Source: Paracoccus denitrificans (GTDB taxonomy: Bacteria > Pseudomonadota > Alphaproteobacteria > Rhodobacterales > Rhodobacteraceae). Taken from it: a DNA stretch of 64,000 nucleotides. The position numbers were made by a program, and so were the translations under genes. Position 1 is the first letter of the stretch. Each line of letters begins with the position of its first letter. Shown one piece after another: positions 17,143 through 28,622 of this stretch. The DNA is taken from NCBI GenBank assembly GCA_005768755.1, contig VAFL01000007.1, positions 124,001-188,000 of the forward strand, in the 5' to 3' direction. Under the pieces are notes generated by a model. It did no database searches. It was not told the DNA's origin and saw only the letters and a program-made list of their open reading frames with translations.

Positions 17143-18198
17143 ATGAGCCTGCTGCCGACCCTTGAAGAAATGATTTTCCGCGCTCGGGCAGAGCTGCGGA
17201 TGGGCTTGCCCGTGTCCGTAGGCGGCTGGATCGCCGCCTCGGTCGAGACGCTGCGCCCGGACCGGCTGGCGGCGATGCGGGCCCTGGGTCCGCTGGTGCT
17301 GGCCGTCACCGCGCGCCGGGCCGAAACACTGAAGGCCCGCGTATATGACGGCAATCTGGCCCGGATCGAGGTGCCGTCAGGCGCCGATCTTGACTGGATG
17401 CGCGCGGTGGCCGACCCCTCGACCGATCTGATGACACCGATGAAAGGGCCGTTCCAGACCCGGCGGGGCGGCGACAGCCGGGCGCAGATGGCTGCGATCA
17501 TGCTGGCAAAATCTGCGCGCCTGTTGCCTGCCATGTTGATGGTAAACGCGGCAGAGCCCGGCCTGCCGGACCTTCCCCCCCAGGCCGTCATCGATACCCT
17601 GACGGCAGAAGCATTGCTGCATCCTGTTGCCGCCGCACGACTGCCGCTGGAGGCGTCCGAACAGTCGCGCCTGCACATTTTCCGCCCCGAGGACGGCGGG
17701 ATTGAACATTACGCGGTCGAGATCGGCGATCCGGCCCGTAACGGGACGCCACTTGTCCGTCTGCATTCGGCCTGCTTCACCGGCGACGTGCTTGGCAGCC
17801 TGAAATGCGATTGCGGCCCGCAGCTTCATGCCGCGCTGTCGACCATGGGCGGCGTTGGCGAAGGCGTGTTGCTTTACCTCAACCAAGAGGGGCGCGGCAT
17901 CGGGCTGGCCAACAAGATGCGCGCCTATGCCCTGCAGAACCAGGGTTTCGACACGGTCGAGGCCAATCACCGCCTTGGATTCGAGGATGACGAACGCGAT
18001 TTCCGCATCGGCGCCGAAATACTGCGCGAGATGGGTTTCGCCAGCGTGCGGCTGATGACCAACAATCCCCGCAAGGTCGCGATGCTGCAAAGCCACGGCA
18101 TCAACGTGGCAGAGCGCGTGCCCCTGATTCTGCCGGCCAACCGCTTCAATCGCGACTATCTTGCCACCAAGGCCATGAAGTCGGGTCATCTGCTGTGA
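17143..18198 (+). CDS. ribA: GTP cyclohydrolase II with an N-terminal extension
   Basis: A 351-residue enzyme that opens GTP to start riboflavin synthesis. Zinc cysteines are at about 210, 221 and 223 (SACFTGDVLGSLKCDCG), the catalytic block is LNQEGRGIGL, and EANHRLGFEDDERDF and LMTNNPRKV are family marks. E. coli RibA is about 196 residues; here about 150 extra residues precede the domain. They do not show the RibB (DHBP synthase) motifs, so this is not a RibBA fusion. ATG 17143 is chosen over upstream in-frame starts because coding character begins there. Overlaps the next gene by 4 bp. Confidence 0.9.
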   Translation: MSLLPTLEEMIFRARAELRMGLPVSVGGWIAASVETLRPDRLAAMRALGPLVLAVTARRAETLKARVYDGNLARIEVPSGADLDWMRAVADPSTDLMTPMKGPFQTRRGGDSRAQMAAIMLAKSARLLPAMLMVNAAEPGLPDLPPQAVIDTLTAEALLHPVAAARLPLEASEQSRLHIFRPEDGGIEHYAVEIGDPARNGTPLVRLHSACFTGDVLGSLKCDCGPQLHAALSTMGGVGEGVLLYLNQEGRGIGLANKMRAYALQNQGFDTVEANHRLGFEDDERDFRIGAEILREMGFASVRLMTNNPRKVAMLQSHGINVAERVPLILPANRFNRDYLATKAMKSGHLL

Positions 18199-18740
18199 AA
18201 AATGCCATCTCACTGACGCCCGGCGGGCTGGACTATCGCAATCGCCGGATCCCCTGCACGATTGGCCGGGGCGGTGTCACGACCAGCAAGCGGGAAGGCG
18301 ACGGCGCGACCCCGGCCGGAACCCATCATATCGCCGAATGCTGGTACCGCCCCGACCGTATCGCCGCACCCGCACCATGGGCGCGCCCGATCCTGCCGGG
18401 CGATCTGTGGTGCGACGATGAAGCTCACCCCGCCTATAATCACCACGTCCGCGCGCCATTGTCAGCCAGTCATGAAAAACTGCGCCGCGCCGACCCGCTT
18501 TACGACATCATCCTGACGACAGACTGGAACTGGCCGAAAGCCGCGCCCGGCAAAGGCTCTGCCATTTTTCTGCACCAATGGCGGCGCCCCGGCTTTGCGA
18601 CTGCCGGCTGTATTGCGATGGCGCGGCCTCACCTGATCTGGCTGGCGGCAAACGCGCCGCCTGGTGCGGCGATACATATCCCCTCGGCAGTGCCGAAATA
18701 CCTGCACGTCCGTGACAGTGCCCCGGCCACGCGGATCTAG
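18195..18740 (+). CDS. YkuD-type L,D-transpeptidase-family protein without signal peptide
   Basis: A 181-residue protein with a YkuD catalytic core: His near 126 in SAIFLHQW and nucleophile Cys near 138 in TAGCIAM (the usual SHGC pattern is changed to TAGC). Such proteins would cross-link or anchor peptidoglycan by 3-3 linkages, which requires export, yet no signal peptide or membrane segment is visible from this start. GTG at 18195 overlaps the ribA stop (GTGA), implying coupling. Its stop overlaps the opposing YggS gene stop by 4 bp. Confidence 0.78.
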   Translation: MKNAISLTPGGLDYRNRRIPCTIGRGGVTTSKREGDGATPAGTHHIAECWYRPDRIAAPAPWARPILPGDLWCDDEAHPAYNHHVRAPLSASHEKLRRADPLYDIILTTDWNWPKAAPGKGSAIFLHQWRRPGFATAGCIAMARPHLIWLAANAPPGAAIHIPSAVPKYLHVRDSAPATRI

Positions 18741-19393
18741 CGCGCGCTGCGGCGCGCCCCGAAAATGGCGCTGCCGACACGCACATCCGTCGCGCCTTCG
18801 GCAATCGCATCTTCAAAATCGGTGCTCATTCCCATGGACAGGCGCGGCAGACCCTCTGCCTCTGCCAGTTCTCGCAGCAGCCGGAAATGCGGGCGCGCAT
18901 CCTCGGCCTCGGGCGGGATGCACATCAGGCCCTGCGGTCGCAGACCAAGCGCGCGGACCTGGGACAGGAAGCCCGGCAGTTCATCGGGCAGGATACCGGC
19001 CTTTTGCGGTTCGTCACCGGAATTGACCTGAATGAACAGTTCGGGCGCGCGTCCCTCGGCCTCGATCGCGGTGGCCAGCTTGCGCGCCAGTGACATACGG
19101 TCCAGCGTATGGATGGCGTCGAAAAGCTGGACGGCCGCCCGCGCCTTGTTCGATTGCAAGGGCCCGATCATATGCAGCCGGACATCAGCAAAACGTTCGC
19201 GCCAGTCGGGCCATTTGCCCTGCGCTTCCTGTACGTAGTTTTCGCCGAAGACACGATGCCCGGCGTCCAGCACGGCCAGCACGCGGTCTTCTGGTTGCAG
19301 CTTGCTGACCGCGATCAGCGAGACTGAACCTTCCGCACGTCCTGCCGTCCGCTCGGCCGCGCGAATGCGGGCTTTGATCTCATCAAGTTCCAT
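18737..19393 (-). CDS. YggS/PROSC-family pyridoxal phosphate homeostasis protein
   Basis: A 218-residue fold-type III PLP protein. Lys31 in AVSKLQP binds PLP; FGENYVQEAQ, HMIGPLQSNKA and LSMGMSTDFEDAI are the family blocks. It buffers the free PLP pool and affects amino-acid balance; no catalytic activity is established for the family. The frame is open further upstream but crosses the porin terminator, so ATG 19393 is the start. Convergent with the transpeptidase gene. Confidence 0.93.
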   Translation of the reverse strand: MELDEIKARIRAAERTAGRAEGSVSLIAVSKLQPEDRVLAVLDAGHRVFGENYVQEAQGKWPDWRERFADVRLHMIGPLQSNKARAAVQLFDAIHTLDRMSLARKLATAIEAEGRAPELFIQVNSGDEPQKAGILPDELPGFLSQVRALGLRPQGLMCIPPEAEDARPHFRLLRELAEAEGLPRLSMGMSTDFEDAIAEGATDVRVGSAIFGARRSAR

Positions 19394-19413
19394 GGCGGGA
19401 ACCTCACAAAAGA

Positions 19414-19440
19414 AAAGAGCGGGCGCAAGGCCCGCTCTTT
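19414..19440 (-). terminator. Rho-independent terminator of the porin gene
   Basis: An 11-bp stem AAAGAGCGGGC/GCCCGCTCTTT with a GCAAG loop, located 24 bp after the porin stop. On the minus strand it is followed by TTTTCTTTT. Confidence 0.9.
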
Positions 19441-19463
19441 CCGAAGTACGTCCGTTCTGCAGA

Positions 19464-20519
19464 TCAGAAGCGGAATTCCAGACCGAAGTCGGCCAGGGTG
19501 TTGTCGTAATCGTTGCCACCGATTTCGGTGCTGCTGTCGACGATACCACCTTTGATGGTCGCGCCGCCGCCCAGGTCGTAGGAAGCGCCGATACCGAACG
19601 CGTCGCCTTCGATGTCCACGTTCTCGAAGTCGTTCTTGCGCCAGAAGCCGGCCAGCGCAACACCGTTCGCCATGTCGTATTCAGCGCCCAGACCGTACTG
19701 GCTGTAGTCCAGATCTTCAGCGTCCGACGAGGTCTTCAGGTAAGCAGCCTTGAAGGTGATGCCGTTGATGGACGTGCCACCCGACAGACCCCAGGTTTCC
19801 GATTCCGGGGCGAAGCCCAGCGGGCCGACCACGACGTCGTAGGTGCCTTCGTCTTCGATGATGAACGGGTTGATGGTGTAGTTCGACTTGGTGTAGCCCA
19901 CGCCGAAGGTGTAGTTGCCCAGGTCGTAGCCAACACCAACCGACCAGGAAGCGGTGTCACGCTCGATATCCGAGTTCCCGCCGTAAGCGTCCTGGAACGA
20001 AGCGTACAGGTTGGCGTTGCCGATGCTGTATTCATACAGCAGGCCGGCGTCGGCTGCGGTTTCGGTGTCACCAACGCCGTCACCATCGGAGTCATAGAAG
20101 TAGCCGATTTCTTCCGAAGCGGCGTAGGCGAATTCGTTCCAGAAATCCAGGCCCGACAGACCAACTTCCGGCAGGTCGCCGACAGCATTTTCCAGAGCGG
20201 AGTCGATGTCGCCGACGGTCAGCTTACCGTAAGCGCCCGAAACCCAGACTTCACCGGCGGTGGCCGAGTTGTTGTCGCCCGAGTTCGCATGCTGGTCCGA
20301 ACGCAGTTTTGCACCGAACGAGATGCCCGACTGCGATTCGCCGGTCATGGTGAAGTGGACGCGGATACGGTTGACGACGTTCCACGAGCTGTCGCCGGTG
20401 TAGCTGGTGTCGCTTTCGTAGCGCAGACCCATGCGGCCTTCGCCGGTCACTGCGACTTCAGCAGCTGCGACGCCGGCGGTCATGACGAGCGCGGTGGTCG
20501 CGAACAGAACCTTTTTCAT
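19464..20519 (-). CDS. Outer-membrane porin (Rhodobacter/Paracoccus type)
   Basis: A 351-residue general porin. Signal peptide MKKVLFATTALVMTAGVAAA is followed by alternating beta-strand sequence, many Gly/Asn/Asp/Tyr residues and the C-terminal Phe needed for BAM-dependent insertion. A loop of acidic repeats (DSDGDGVGD) may bind calcium or form the constriction. Codon use is more selective than in neighbours, as expected for a highly expressed protein. The frame opens 47 codons upstream, but the signal peptide and GAGGGA ribosome site fix ATG 20519. Single-gene unit with its own terminator. Confidence 0.92.
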   Translation of the reverse strand: MKKVLFATTALVMTAGVAAAEVAVTGEGRMGLRYESDTSYTGDSSWNVVNRIRVHFTMTGESQSGISFGAKLRSDQHANSGDNNSATAGEVWVSGAYGKLTVGDIDSALENAVGDLPEVGLSGLDFWNEFAYAASEEIGYFYDSDGDGVGDTETAADAGLLYEYSIGNANLYASFQDAYGGNSDIERDTASWSVGVGYDLGNYTFGVGYTKSNYTINPFIIEDEGTYDVVVGPLGFAPESETWGLSGGTSINGITFKAAYLKTSSDAEDLDYSQYGLGAEYDMANGVALAGFWRKNDFENVDIEGDAFGIGASYDLGGGATIKGGIVDSSTEIGGNDYDNTLADFGLEFRF

Positions 20520-20666
20520 GGTGTTCCCTCTTGTCTCTCGGTGTTTACCCCCCAAAGGCGAAGATTGCCGTTGGGTATGGATGATGTGTCGCGCGTTCGG
20601 TCGTGCATTGCAATTAAAACGCCAAGCGCTTTGCGGGATTGCCGCATTTGTGGTGCACATTGGTCA

Positions 20667-20676
20667 CACCGCGGTG
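20667..20676. promoter_or_regulatory. Palindrome in the porin / DUF3576 divergent promoter region
   Basis: CACCGCGGTG, a 10-bp perfect palindrome in the 271-bp gap between the divergent porin and DUF3576 genes. No coding sequence is seen in this gap. A regulator site is possible but unproven. Confidence 0.3.
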
Positions 20677-20790
20677 AACTGCCCGTGTTTGCACAGATTT
20701 CGGGAAATACTTGTCCGCCCCGCCCGTTCCGCGCTAATGAGCGGCAAGGCCCGACGAACCTGCGGGCGACCATGACATAAGGACAGTGCC

Positions 20791-21264
20791 ATGACCCGTT
20801 TTGCGTTCCGTGCCGCCGCGAGCCTCGCGCTGACCCTTTTGGTTGCGGCATGCGGAGGCGGCGGCGTCTTTGGCGGCGGCAACAACCAGCAATCGCAGAA
20901 CGCTGCAGAGCCGCGCGAATCCACGATCTGGGATCTGTTCGGCAACAATCGCGATTCGAACAAGACCGTCGCGGTCAACAAGTACCTGTGGAATGCCAGC
21001 CTCGACGTGCTGAACTTCCTGCCCATCCAGTCCATCGACCCTTTCACCGGCGTGATCGTCACGGGCTATGGCACACCCCCCGGCGGTGGCCGCGCCTATC
21101 GCGCCACCATCCACATCACCGATCCGGCGCTGGATGCGCGTTCGCTGAAACTGTCGATGCAAAGCTCGGGCGGCGGTGCCGTTCCGACCGGGACCGTGCA
21201 GGCCGTCGAGGATGCGATCCTGACGCGTGCCCGGCAGCTGCGCGTGGCTGACGGCCGGCTGTAA
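20791..21264 (+). CDS. DUF3576-family lipoprotein
   Basis: A 157-residue envelope protein. Signal peptide with lipobox LVAAC (Cys21), then a Gly/Asn/Gln-rich tether, then the conserved domain with STIWDLFG and VNKYLWNASLDVLNFLPI, typical of the alphaproteobacterial DUF3576 family. Function unknown. ATAAGGACAG precedes the ATG. It lies 66 bp before leuS and may be co-transcribed with it. Confidence 0.85.
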   Translation: MTRFAFRAAASLALTLLVAACGGGGVFGGGNNQQSQNAAEPRESTIWDLFGNNRDSNKTVAVNKYLWNASLDVLNFLPIQSIDPFTGVIVTGYGTPPGGGRAYRATIHITDPALDARSLKLSMQSSGGGAVPTGTVQAVEDAILTRARQLRVADGRL

Positions 21265-21278
21265 GTAAGGTCTTACTT
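21263..21278. repeat. Inverted repeat overlapping the DUF3576 stop codon
   Basis: AAGTAAG-GT-CTTACTT, perfect on both arms, begins in the TAA stop. As RNA it can fold to a short AT-rich hairpin; as DNA it could be a regulator site ahead of leuS. Confidence 0.4.
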
Positions 21279-21330
21279 CTCAGGCGTGCGGGCGTTAAAC
21301 CCTTCGGGCAATCATACGCCCGGAGTCATC

Positions 21331-23854
<2,524 letters not shown>

Positions 23855-23868
<14 letters not shown>

Positions 23869-24337
23869 CCTGGTCATCCTTGCCGTTCTGACGCTGGCCG
23901 GCTGCGCGATGACGCCGGCCTATGGTCCGGGTGGCAGCGGAACCGCGCTTCATGGTCGCGTTCAACTGCGCGAACCCGCTGACGTCGACAGTTTCGCGCT
24001 GAACCGACGGCTGTCCGAAAGGCTGGGGCCGGAACAGGTCGCCACCTACGCGCTGAACTACCGCCTGACAACGGCGTCAGTCGCGCAAGGCATCACACCG
24101 GACGAAGTGACGACCCGCTATTCACTGAACGGCACGGCTGATTTCGCCCTGACTGATATCGCCAGCGGACAGGTTGTGACCCAAGGGCGCGTCAGCAGCT
24201 TCACAAGCTATTCCGCCGTTGGCACCACCATCGCCACGCTGTCGTCCGAACGCGACGCGCATGAGCGGCTGATGGTGATGCTGGCCGATCAGATCGTGAC
24301 ACGACTGCTGGCAACTGGGCCAAAACCATCCCCATGA
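23855..24337 (+). CDS. lptE: LPS-assembly lipoprotein LptE
   Basis: A 160-residue outer-membrane lipoprotein that plugs LptD and helps place LPS in the outer leaflet. Signal peptide with lipobox LAGC, then the family region with LNRRLSERLG, TRYSLNGTADFALTD and SSERDAHERL. The gene order between leuS and holA supports the assignment more strongly than the diverged sequence. ATG 23855 lies inside the leuS 3' end. Confidence 0.88.
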
Positions 24338-24356
24338 ACGTGACGCGGGGCCCTCG

Positions 24357-25385
24357 ATGATCCTGAAAGGTGCCGAAATCAACCGCTATCTGGCGCGCCC
24401 TGATCCGACGCGGCCGGCCCTGCTGATCTATGGTCAGGATGCCATGCGCGTCGCGCTGAAACGGGCCGAGGCTGTCGCCGCGCTGAGCGGTCCGAACGCG
24501 GATGAGGAAATGCGCCTGACCCGTATCCCCGGCGCTGATCTGCGCAAGGATGCGACCCTTGTTCTGGATGCGATCAAGGAGGTCGGATTTTTCCCCGGTC
24601 AACGTGTCGTGCTGGTCGAAGACACGCCCGATGCCGCTGCGCCGGCACTTGCCTCGGCCCTGAAGGAATGGGGGCATGGCGATGCGACTGTCGTGGTGAC
24701 GGCAGGGGCACTGACCAAGTCCTCGGCACTGCGCAAGCTGTTCGAGCCGCACCCCCAAGCCGTCACCGCGCCGATCTATGACGATCCCCCCGGCGAGGAG
24801 GAGATCACCCGCTGGCTGAAGGATGCCGGCTTGACCGATGTGCCGCAGGCCGCGATGCGTGACCTGCTGGCGTTGTCGCGGGCGATTGATCCCGGCGATT
24901 TCCGTCAGACGGTGGAAAAGATTGCACTGTACAAGCATGGCGATTCGGCGCCCCTCTCGCCCGAGGAGATCGCATTGATGGCCCCCGCGACCATCGAAGC
25001 CGAGGTCGACGAACTGATCGACGTCGTCGCAGACGGCAAATCCGACGCCTTCGGCGCGCTGATGCGCCGGATCGAGGCGCAGGGCATTGCGCCGGTGACG
25101 CTGTGCATCGCCGCGCTTCGCCATTTCCGCGCCCTTCATGCTGCCAGCACCGATCCGGGTGGCCCGCAGGCCGGGCTGTCGCGCCTGCGTCCCCCGGTCT
25201 TTGGACCGCGCCGCGACCGTATGGCCCGACAGGCGCAATCATGGGGGATGCGCAATCTGGAAGAGGCCGTCCATCATCTTCTTGACACAGACCTTCAATT
25301 GCGCAGCTCGTCCCGCGCACCGCAGATGGCGCTGATAGAACGGGCGCTGATCCGCCTGGCGATGATGCCGCGGGGGTCTCGGTGA
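24357..25385 (+). CDS. holA: DNA polymerase III delta subunit
   Basis: A 342-residue clamp-loader wrench subunit. Start block LKGAEINRYLARPDPTRPALLIYG, then LRKDATLVLDAIKEVGFFPGQRVVLVED, and RAPQMALIERALIRLAM near the end match HolA. It opens the beta clamp within the gamma complex. ATG 24357 lies 20 bp after lptE. It overlaps the next gene by 4 bp (GTGA). Confidence 0.92.
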   Translation: MILKGAEINRYLARPDPTRPALLIYGQDAMRVALKRAEAVAALSGPNADEEMRLTRIPGADLRKDATLVLDAIKEVGFFPGQRVVLVEDTPDAAAPALASALKEWGHGDATVVVTAGALTKSSALRKLFEPHPQAVTAPIYDDPPGEEEITRWLKDAGLTDVPQAAMRDLLALSRAIDPGDFRQTVEKIALYKHGDSAPLSPEEIALMAPATIEAEVDELIDVVADGKSDAFGALMRRIEAQGIAPVTLCIAALRHFRALHAASTDPGGPQAGLSRLRPPVFGPRRDRMARQAQSWGMRNLEEAVHHLLDTDLQLRSSSRAPQMALIERALIRLAMMPRGSR

Positions 25386-26569
25386 AAGCGGCGCTTGTCA
25401 TCGGCGCCGGTCCCGCCGGCCTGATGGCTGCCGAAGAGATCGCACGCGCCGGGCACCCGGTCATCGTGGCCGAGGCGATGCCGACACCCGCGCGCAAATT
25501 CCTGATGGCGGGAAAGTCGGGCCTGAACCTGACGCGGGACGAACCGGCCGGGGACTTTGACCGCAACCTGTCGCTTGGCAGCGATACCGCCGCGGGCAGC
25601 TATTTCGACACGCCCATGACCCCGGCCGAGGTCATGGCCTGGGCGCGTGGATTGGGGATCGAACTGTTCACCGGCTCAACCGGGCGGGTGTTTCCCGTCG
25701 GAATGAAGGCGTCGCCGCTGCTGCGGGCGTGGCTTGCGCGGCTTGCCGGGCTGGGGGTCGATCTGCGCACCCGCTGGCGCTGGCAGGGATTTGAAGCAGG
25801 CGGTCTGGTCTTCGACACGCCCGAAGGTCGCCAGCTTTTGCGTCCTGCGGCGACGGTGCTGGCGCTTGGCGGTGCAAGCTGGCCCCGGCTGGGTTCAGAC
25901 GGCGCATGGCTGGCGAACCTTTCCGCGCAGGGTGTCAGGACCGCGCCGTTCCGACCTGCGAATATGGGTCTGCGCGTCGACTGGTCGCCCGCGATGGCGC
26001 GCCATTTCGGCCAGCCAGTGAAAGGCACGGCAATCCAGGCAGGTGACCTGACCAGCCGGGGCGAATGGGTGATCGCGCGCCACGGGATCGAGGGTGGTGG
26101 CATCTATCCCCTTGCTGCCGCAATCCGCGATGGCGCAGATGCCGTACTGGATCTGGCGCCGGATCTGGACGCCGCCGCGCTGACGGCGCGATTCGCCCAA
26201 ACCCGTGGCAAGCTGTCCATCGGCAATTGGCTGCGCCGGGTGCTGGGCGATCCGGTGAAGGTGGCATTGCTTCTGGAATGGGGCCGCCCCCTGCCCGACA
26301 CTCCAGAGGTCTGGGCCAGCCGTGTGAAGGCGCTGCCGGTCAACCATCGCGGTCCGATGGATCTCGAGCGCGCCATTTCTTCGGCCGGGGGCGTCCGGCT
26401 GGACGCGCTTGACGCGGGGCTGGGGCTGCACGCCCTGCCGGGCATTTTCGCCGCCGGCGAGATGCTGGACTGGGAAGCGCCGACCGGCGGCTATCTTCTG
26501 ACCCATAGCCTTGGCAGCGGACGATGGGCGGGCCGGGCGGCGGCGGATTATCTGGTATCGGCGCGCTGA
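25382..26569 (+). CDS. BaiN/HI0933-like FAD-dependent oxidoreductase (TIGR03862 type)
   Basis: A 395-residue flavoprotein. N-terminal dinucleotide motif GAGPAGLMAAEEIARAG, then KFLMAGKSGLNLT, which is diagnostic of the HI0933/YhiN family, and near the end GIFAAGEMLDWEAPTGGYLL. Family members bind FAD, but the physiological reaction is unknown. GTG at 25382 overlaps the holA stop. The 3' end overlaps the opposing GST gene by 22 bp. Confidence 0.88.
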   Translation: MKAALVIGAGPAGLMAAEEIARAGHPVIVAEAMPTPARKFLMAGKSGLNLTRDEPAGDFDRNLSLGSDTAAGSYFDTPMTPAEVMAWARGLGIELFTGSTGRVFPVGMKASPLLRAWLARLAGLGVDLRTRWRWQGFEAGGLVFDTPEGRQLLRPAATVLALGGASWPRLGSDGAWLANLSAQGVRTAPFRPANMGLRVDWSPAMARHFGQPVKGTAIQAGDLTSRGEWVIARHGIEGGGIYPLAAAIRDGADAVLDLAPDLDAAALTARFAQTRGKLSIGNWLRRVLGDPVKVALLLEWGRPLPDTPEVWASRVKALPVNHRGPMDLERAISSAGGVRLDALDAGLGLHALPGIFAAGEMLDWEAPTGGYLLTHSLGSGRWAGRAAADYLVSAR

Positions 26570-27135
26570 TAGGCGGGGCGGGCGCGCATGACGTCCCAAT
26601 AGTTGCCCAGCCAGCAATCCTTGATCGGAAAATGCGCGGCCTGCCCCCATTCCAGACAATGGGTCAGGATGATGTCGGGTACCGTCATAAGGTCACCCAT
26701 CAGAAACGGGCCATCGCCGGCCCGCTGCTTCAGGATTTCCTGGCTGCGCTGAAACTCCCAGCGCAGCGTGTCCTTGATGCCGGATACGCGCAATTCCTGG
26801 GGCAGCACAAAGGTGTGGCGCGCAGCTGTCCACAAGACGGCGTCATACTCATCCAGCAGAAACTGCGTCAGACTGTCCTGCCGCGCGCGTTCCAATGTGC
26901 CCGCCTTATGGGTCAGCTTGCCATGGCGATCGGCGAGATACTGGATGATCGCCGTCGAATCGGTGATTGGCGTGCCATCGTCGATCAGCACCGGCACCTT
27001 GCCCGAGGGGTTGAACGCGATCACGCCATCGGATCGCGGCGCGGCGTGAACAGCCTCGAACGGCTGACCAAGCTCTTCCAGCATCCACATGACGCGAAAT
27101 GCGCGCGTATCGCGCGCCCCGATCAGCTTGTACAT
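26548..27135 (-). CDS. Glutathione S-transferase family protein
   Basis: A 195-residue two-domain GST. The N-terminal thioredoxin-like domain has FNPSGKVPVLID and the DSTAIIQYLAD glutathione-binding block; the C-terminal helical domain has FLMGDLMTVPDIILTH. Likely detoxification or thiol transfer; class and substrate not assignable by eye. Tail-to-tail overlap with the flavoprotein gene suggests no terminator between them. Confidence 0.88.
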   Translation of the reverse strand: MYKLIGARDTRAFRVMWMLEELGQPFEAVHAAPRSDGVIAFNPSGKVPVLIDDGTPITDSTAIIQYLADRHGKLTHKAGTLERARQDSLTQFLLDEYDAVLWTAARHTFVLPQELRVSGIKDTLRWEFQRSQEILKQRAGDGPFLMGDLMTVPDIILTHCLEWGQAAHFPIKDCWLGNYWDVMRARPAYQRADTR

Positions 27136-27204
27136 GCGACTCCCCTGTTTGAGTCAAGCTAGGCCGGTCAGCCGCCAGCCGCAAGGCACCCGCTGCACAC
27201 GCCC

Positions 27205-27232
27205 TTGACCTTCCCCGCCCGCGCGCACAATG
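27205..27232 (+). promoter_or_regulatory. Possible sigma-70 type promoter of the MFS gene
   Basis: TTGACC, 16 bp, ACAATG, about 28 bp upstream of the chosen MFS start. Fits housekeeping-sigma spacing but is judged by eye only. Confidence 0.4.
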
Positions 27233-27259
27233 CTGCGCCACGGAAGCGGAGTTTCTGTC

Positions 27260-28501
27260 ATGTCCCAGTCGTCGAAGCTAATGACCCCGATCCTGATCGG
27301 GGGCTGTATCATCCTGCTGATCAACTTCTCGCTGCGGGCGAGCTTCGGCGTGTTCCAGATCCCCGTACAGAACACCTTCGGCTGGCCCCGGGCCGAATTT
27401 TCGCTGGCGATCGCCATTCAGAACCTTGCCTGGGGGATCGGCCAACCGATCTTCGGGGCGCTGGCGGAACGCTGGGGGGACCGCTGGGCGATCATTCTGG
27501 GGTCGATCCTGTACGCGCTTGGACTGGTCATGTCGGCCTTCGCCACCACAGCCGAGGCGATGCAGCTTTGGGAAGTCGCCGTCGGCTTCGGCATCGCCGG
27601 CACCGGTTTCGGCGTCATTCTTGCTGTTGTCGGACGTGCGGCCAGCGCCGAAAACCGCAGCCTCGCCCTTGGCATCGCAACAGCCGCCGGATCGGCCGGG
27701 CAGGTCATCGGCGCGCCGCTGGCCGCAGGGTTGCTGGCCACAACAGAATGGCAGAACGTCTTTCTGATCTTCGCTGGCATCGCGATGACGATGATCCTGT
27801 TCATTCCGATGCTGGGTCGTGGCAGGCCCGCCTCGCCGTCCGAGCTGGAGGAGAGCATGGGCAGCGTGCTGCGGCGCGCGTTCCGCGATCCGTCCTATCT
27901 TATGATCTTCGCGGGCTTCTTTTCCTGCGGCTATCAGCTGGCCTTCATCACCGCCCATTTCCCTGCGATGGTCCAGGAAATGTGCGGGCCGATCTCGCCC
28001 GACAGCCTGCTGGCAAATCTGGGGATCACGACCACCTCGGCGCTTGGCGCATGGTCAATCTCGATCATCGGGGCGGCGAATATCGCCGGGTCGATCTTCG
28101 CAGGCTGGCTGGGCAATCGCTACAAGAAGAAATATCTGCTGGTCATCATCTATACGCTGCGCACCATCGCGGCCGCCGCCTTCATCATGACCCCGATCAC
28201 GCCGGGCACGGTATTGCTGTTCAGCGTCGTCATGGGTTCGCTGTGGCTGGCGACGGTGCCGCTGACCTCGGGTCTGGTCGCCTATATGTATGGGCTGCGC
28301 TATATGGGGACGCTGTACGGTTTCGTGTTCCTGTCGCATCAGCTTGGGTCATTCCTGGGTGTCTGGCTGGGCGGCATCATGCGCGACCAGTCCGGCAGCT
28401 ACGAAAGCGTCTGGTGGATCGGCGTCGGCATCGGTGCCTTCTCGGCGCTGATCCATCTGCCGATCAAGGAAGCGCCGTCGAAGCTGCCGGCTGCGGCCTG
28501 A
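27260..28501 (+). CDS. MFS transporter, OFA/monocarboxylate type
   Basis: A 413-residue carrier with 12 hydrophobic segments. The first loop has RASFGVFQIPVQNTFGW and the TM2-3 loop ALAERWGDRWAII, features of the oxalate/formate and monocarboxylate families. ATG 27260 is preferred to an upstream start because an AAGCGGAG ribosome site precedes it. Substrate unknown. The 3' side directly adjoins a broken IS fragment. Confidence 0.85.
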   Translation: MSQSSKLMTPILIGGCIILLINFSLRASFGVFQIPVQNTFGWPRAEFSLAIAIQNLAWGIGQPIFGALAERWGDRWAIILGSILYALGLVMSAFATTAEAMQLWEVAVGFGIAGTGFGVILAVVGRAASAENRSLALGIATAAGSAGQVIGAPLAAGLLATTEWQNVFLIFAGIAMTMILFIPMLGRGRPASPSELEESMGSVLRRAFRDPSYLMIFAGFFSCGYQLAFITAHFPAMVQEMCGPISPDSLLANLGITTTSALGAWSISIIGAANIAGSIFAGWLGNRYKKKYLLVIIYTLRTIAAAAFIMTPITPGTVLLFSVVMGSLWLATVPLTSGLVAYMYGLRYMGTLYGFVFLSHQLGSFLGVWLGGIMRDQSGSYESVWWIGVGIGAFSALIHLPIKEAPSKLPAAA

Positions 28502-28618
28502 CACTGCCTGGGCTCCAGACGCTCCATCTGGGCCTCACTCAGCCAGCAAAGATTGCTCACCAATCAGGTCTCCTTGCAGAGCCTGCATCACACGAACAGC
28601 GCGAAATCAATAGGTCTG
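28502..28618 (-). mobile_element. Remnant of an IS5-family (IS427-like) insertion sequence: transposase 5' end only
   Basis: On the minus strand a GTG at 28560 opens VSNLCWLSEAQMERLEP, which matches the start of IS5-family (IS427 group) transposases (xSNLxWLxxAQMxRLxP). GGAGACC lies upstream as a ribosome site. The reading breaks off after about 19 codons at the MFS stop codon, so over 90 percent of the element is gone. The 58 bp upstream to about 28618 are probably the element's left end. Confidence 0.65.
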
Positions 28619-28622
28619 GCGC

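Noticed and set aside
17143..18198. RibBA bifunctional fusion
   Set aside because: The extra N-terminal region lacks the DHBP synthase motifs, so only the GTP cyclohydrolase II activity is supported.
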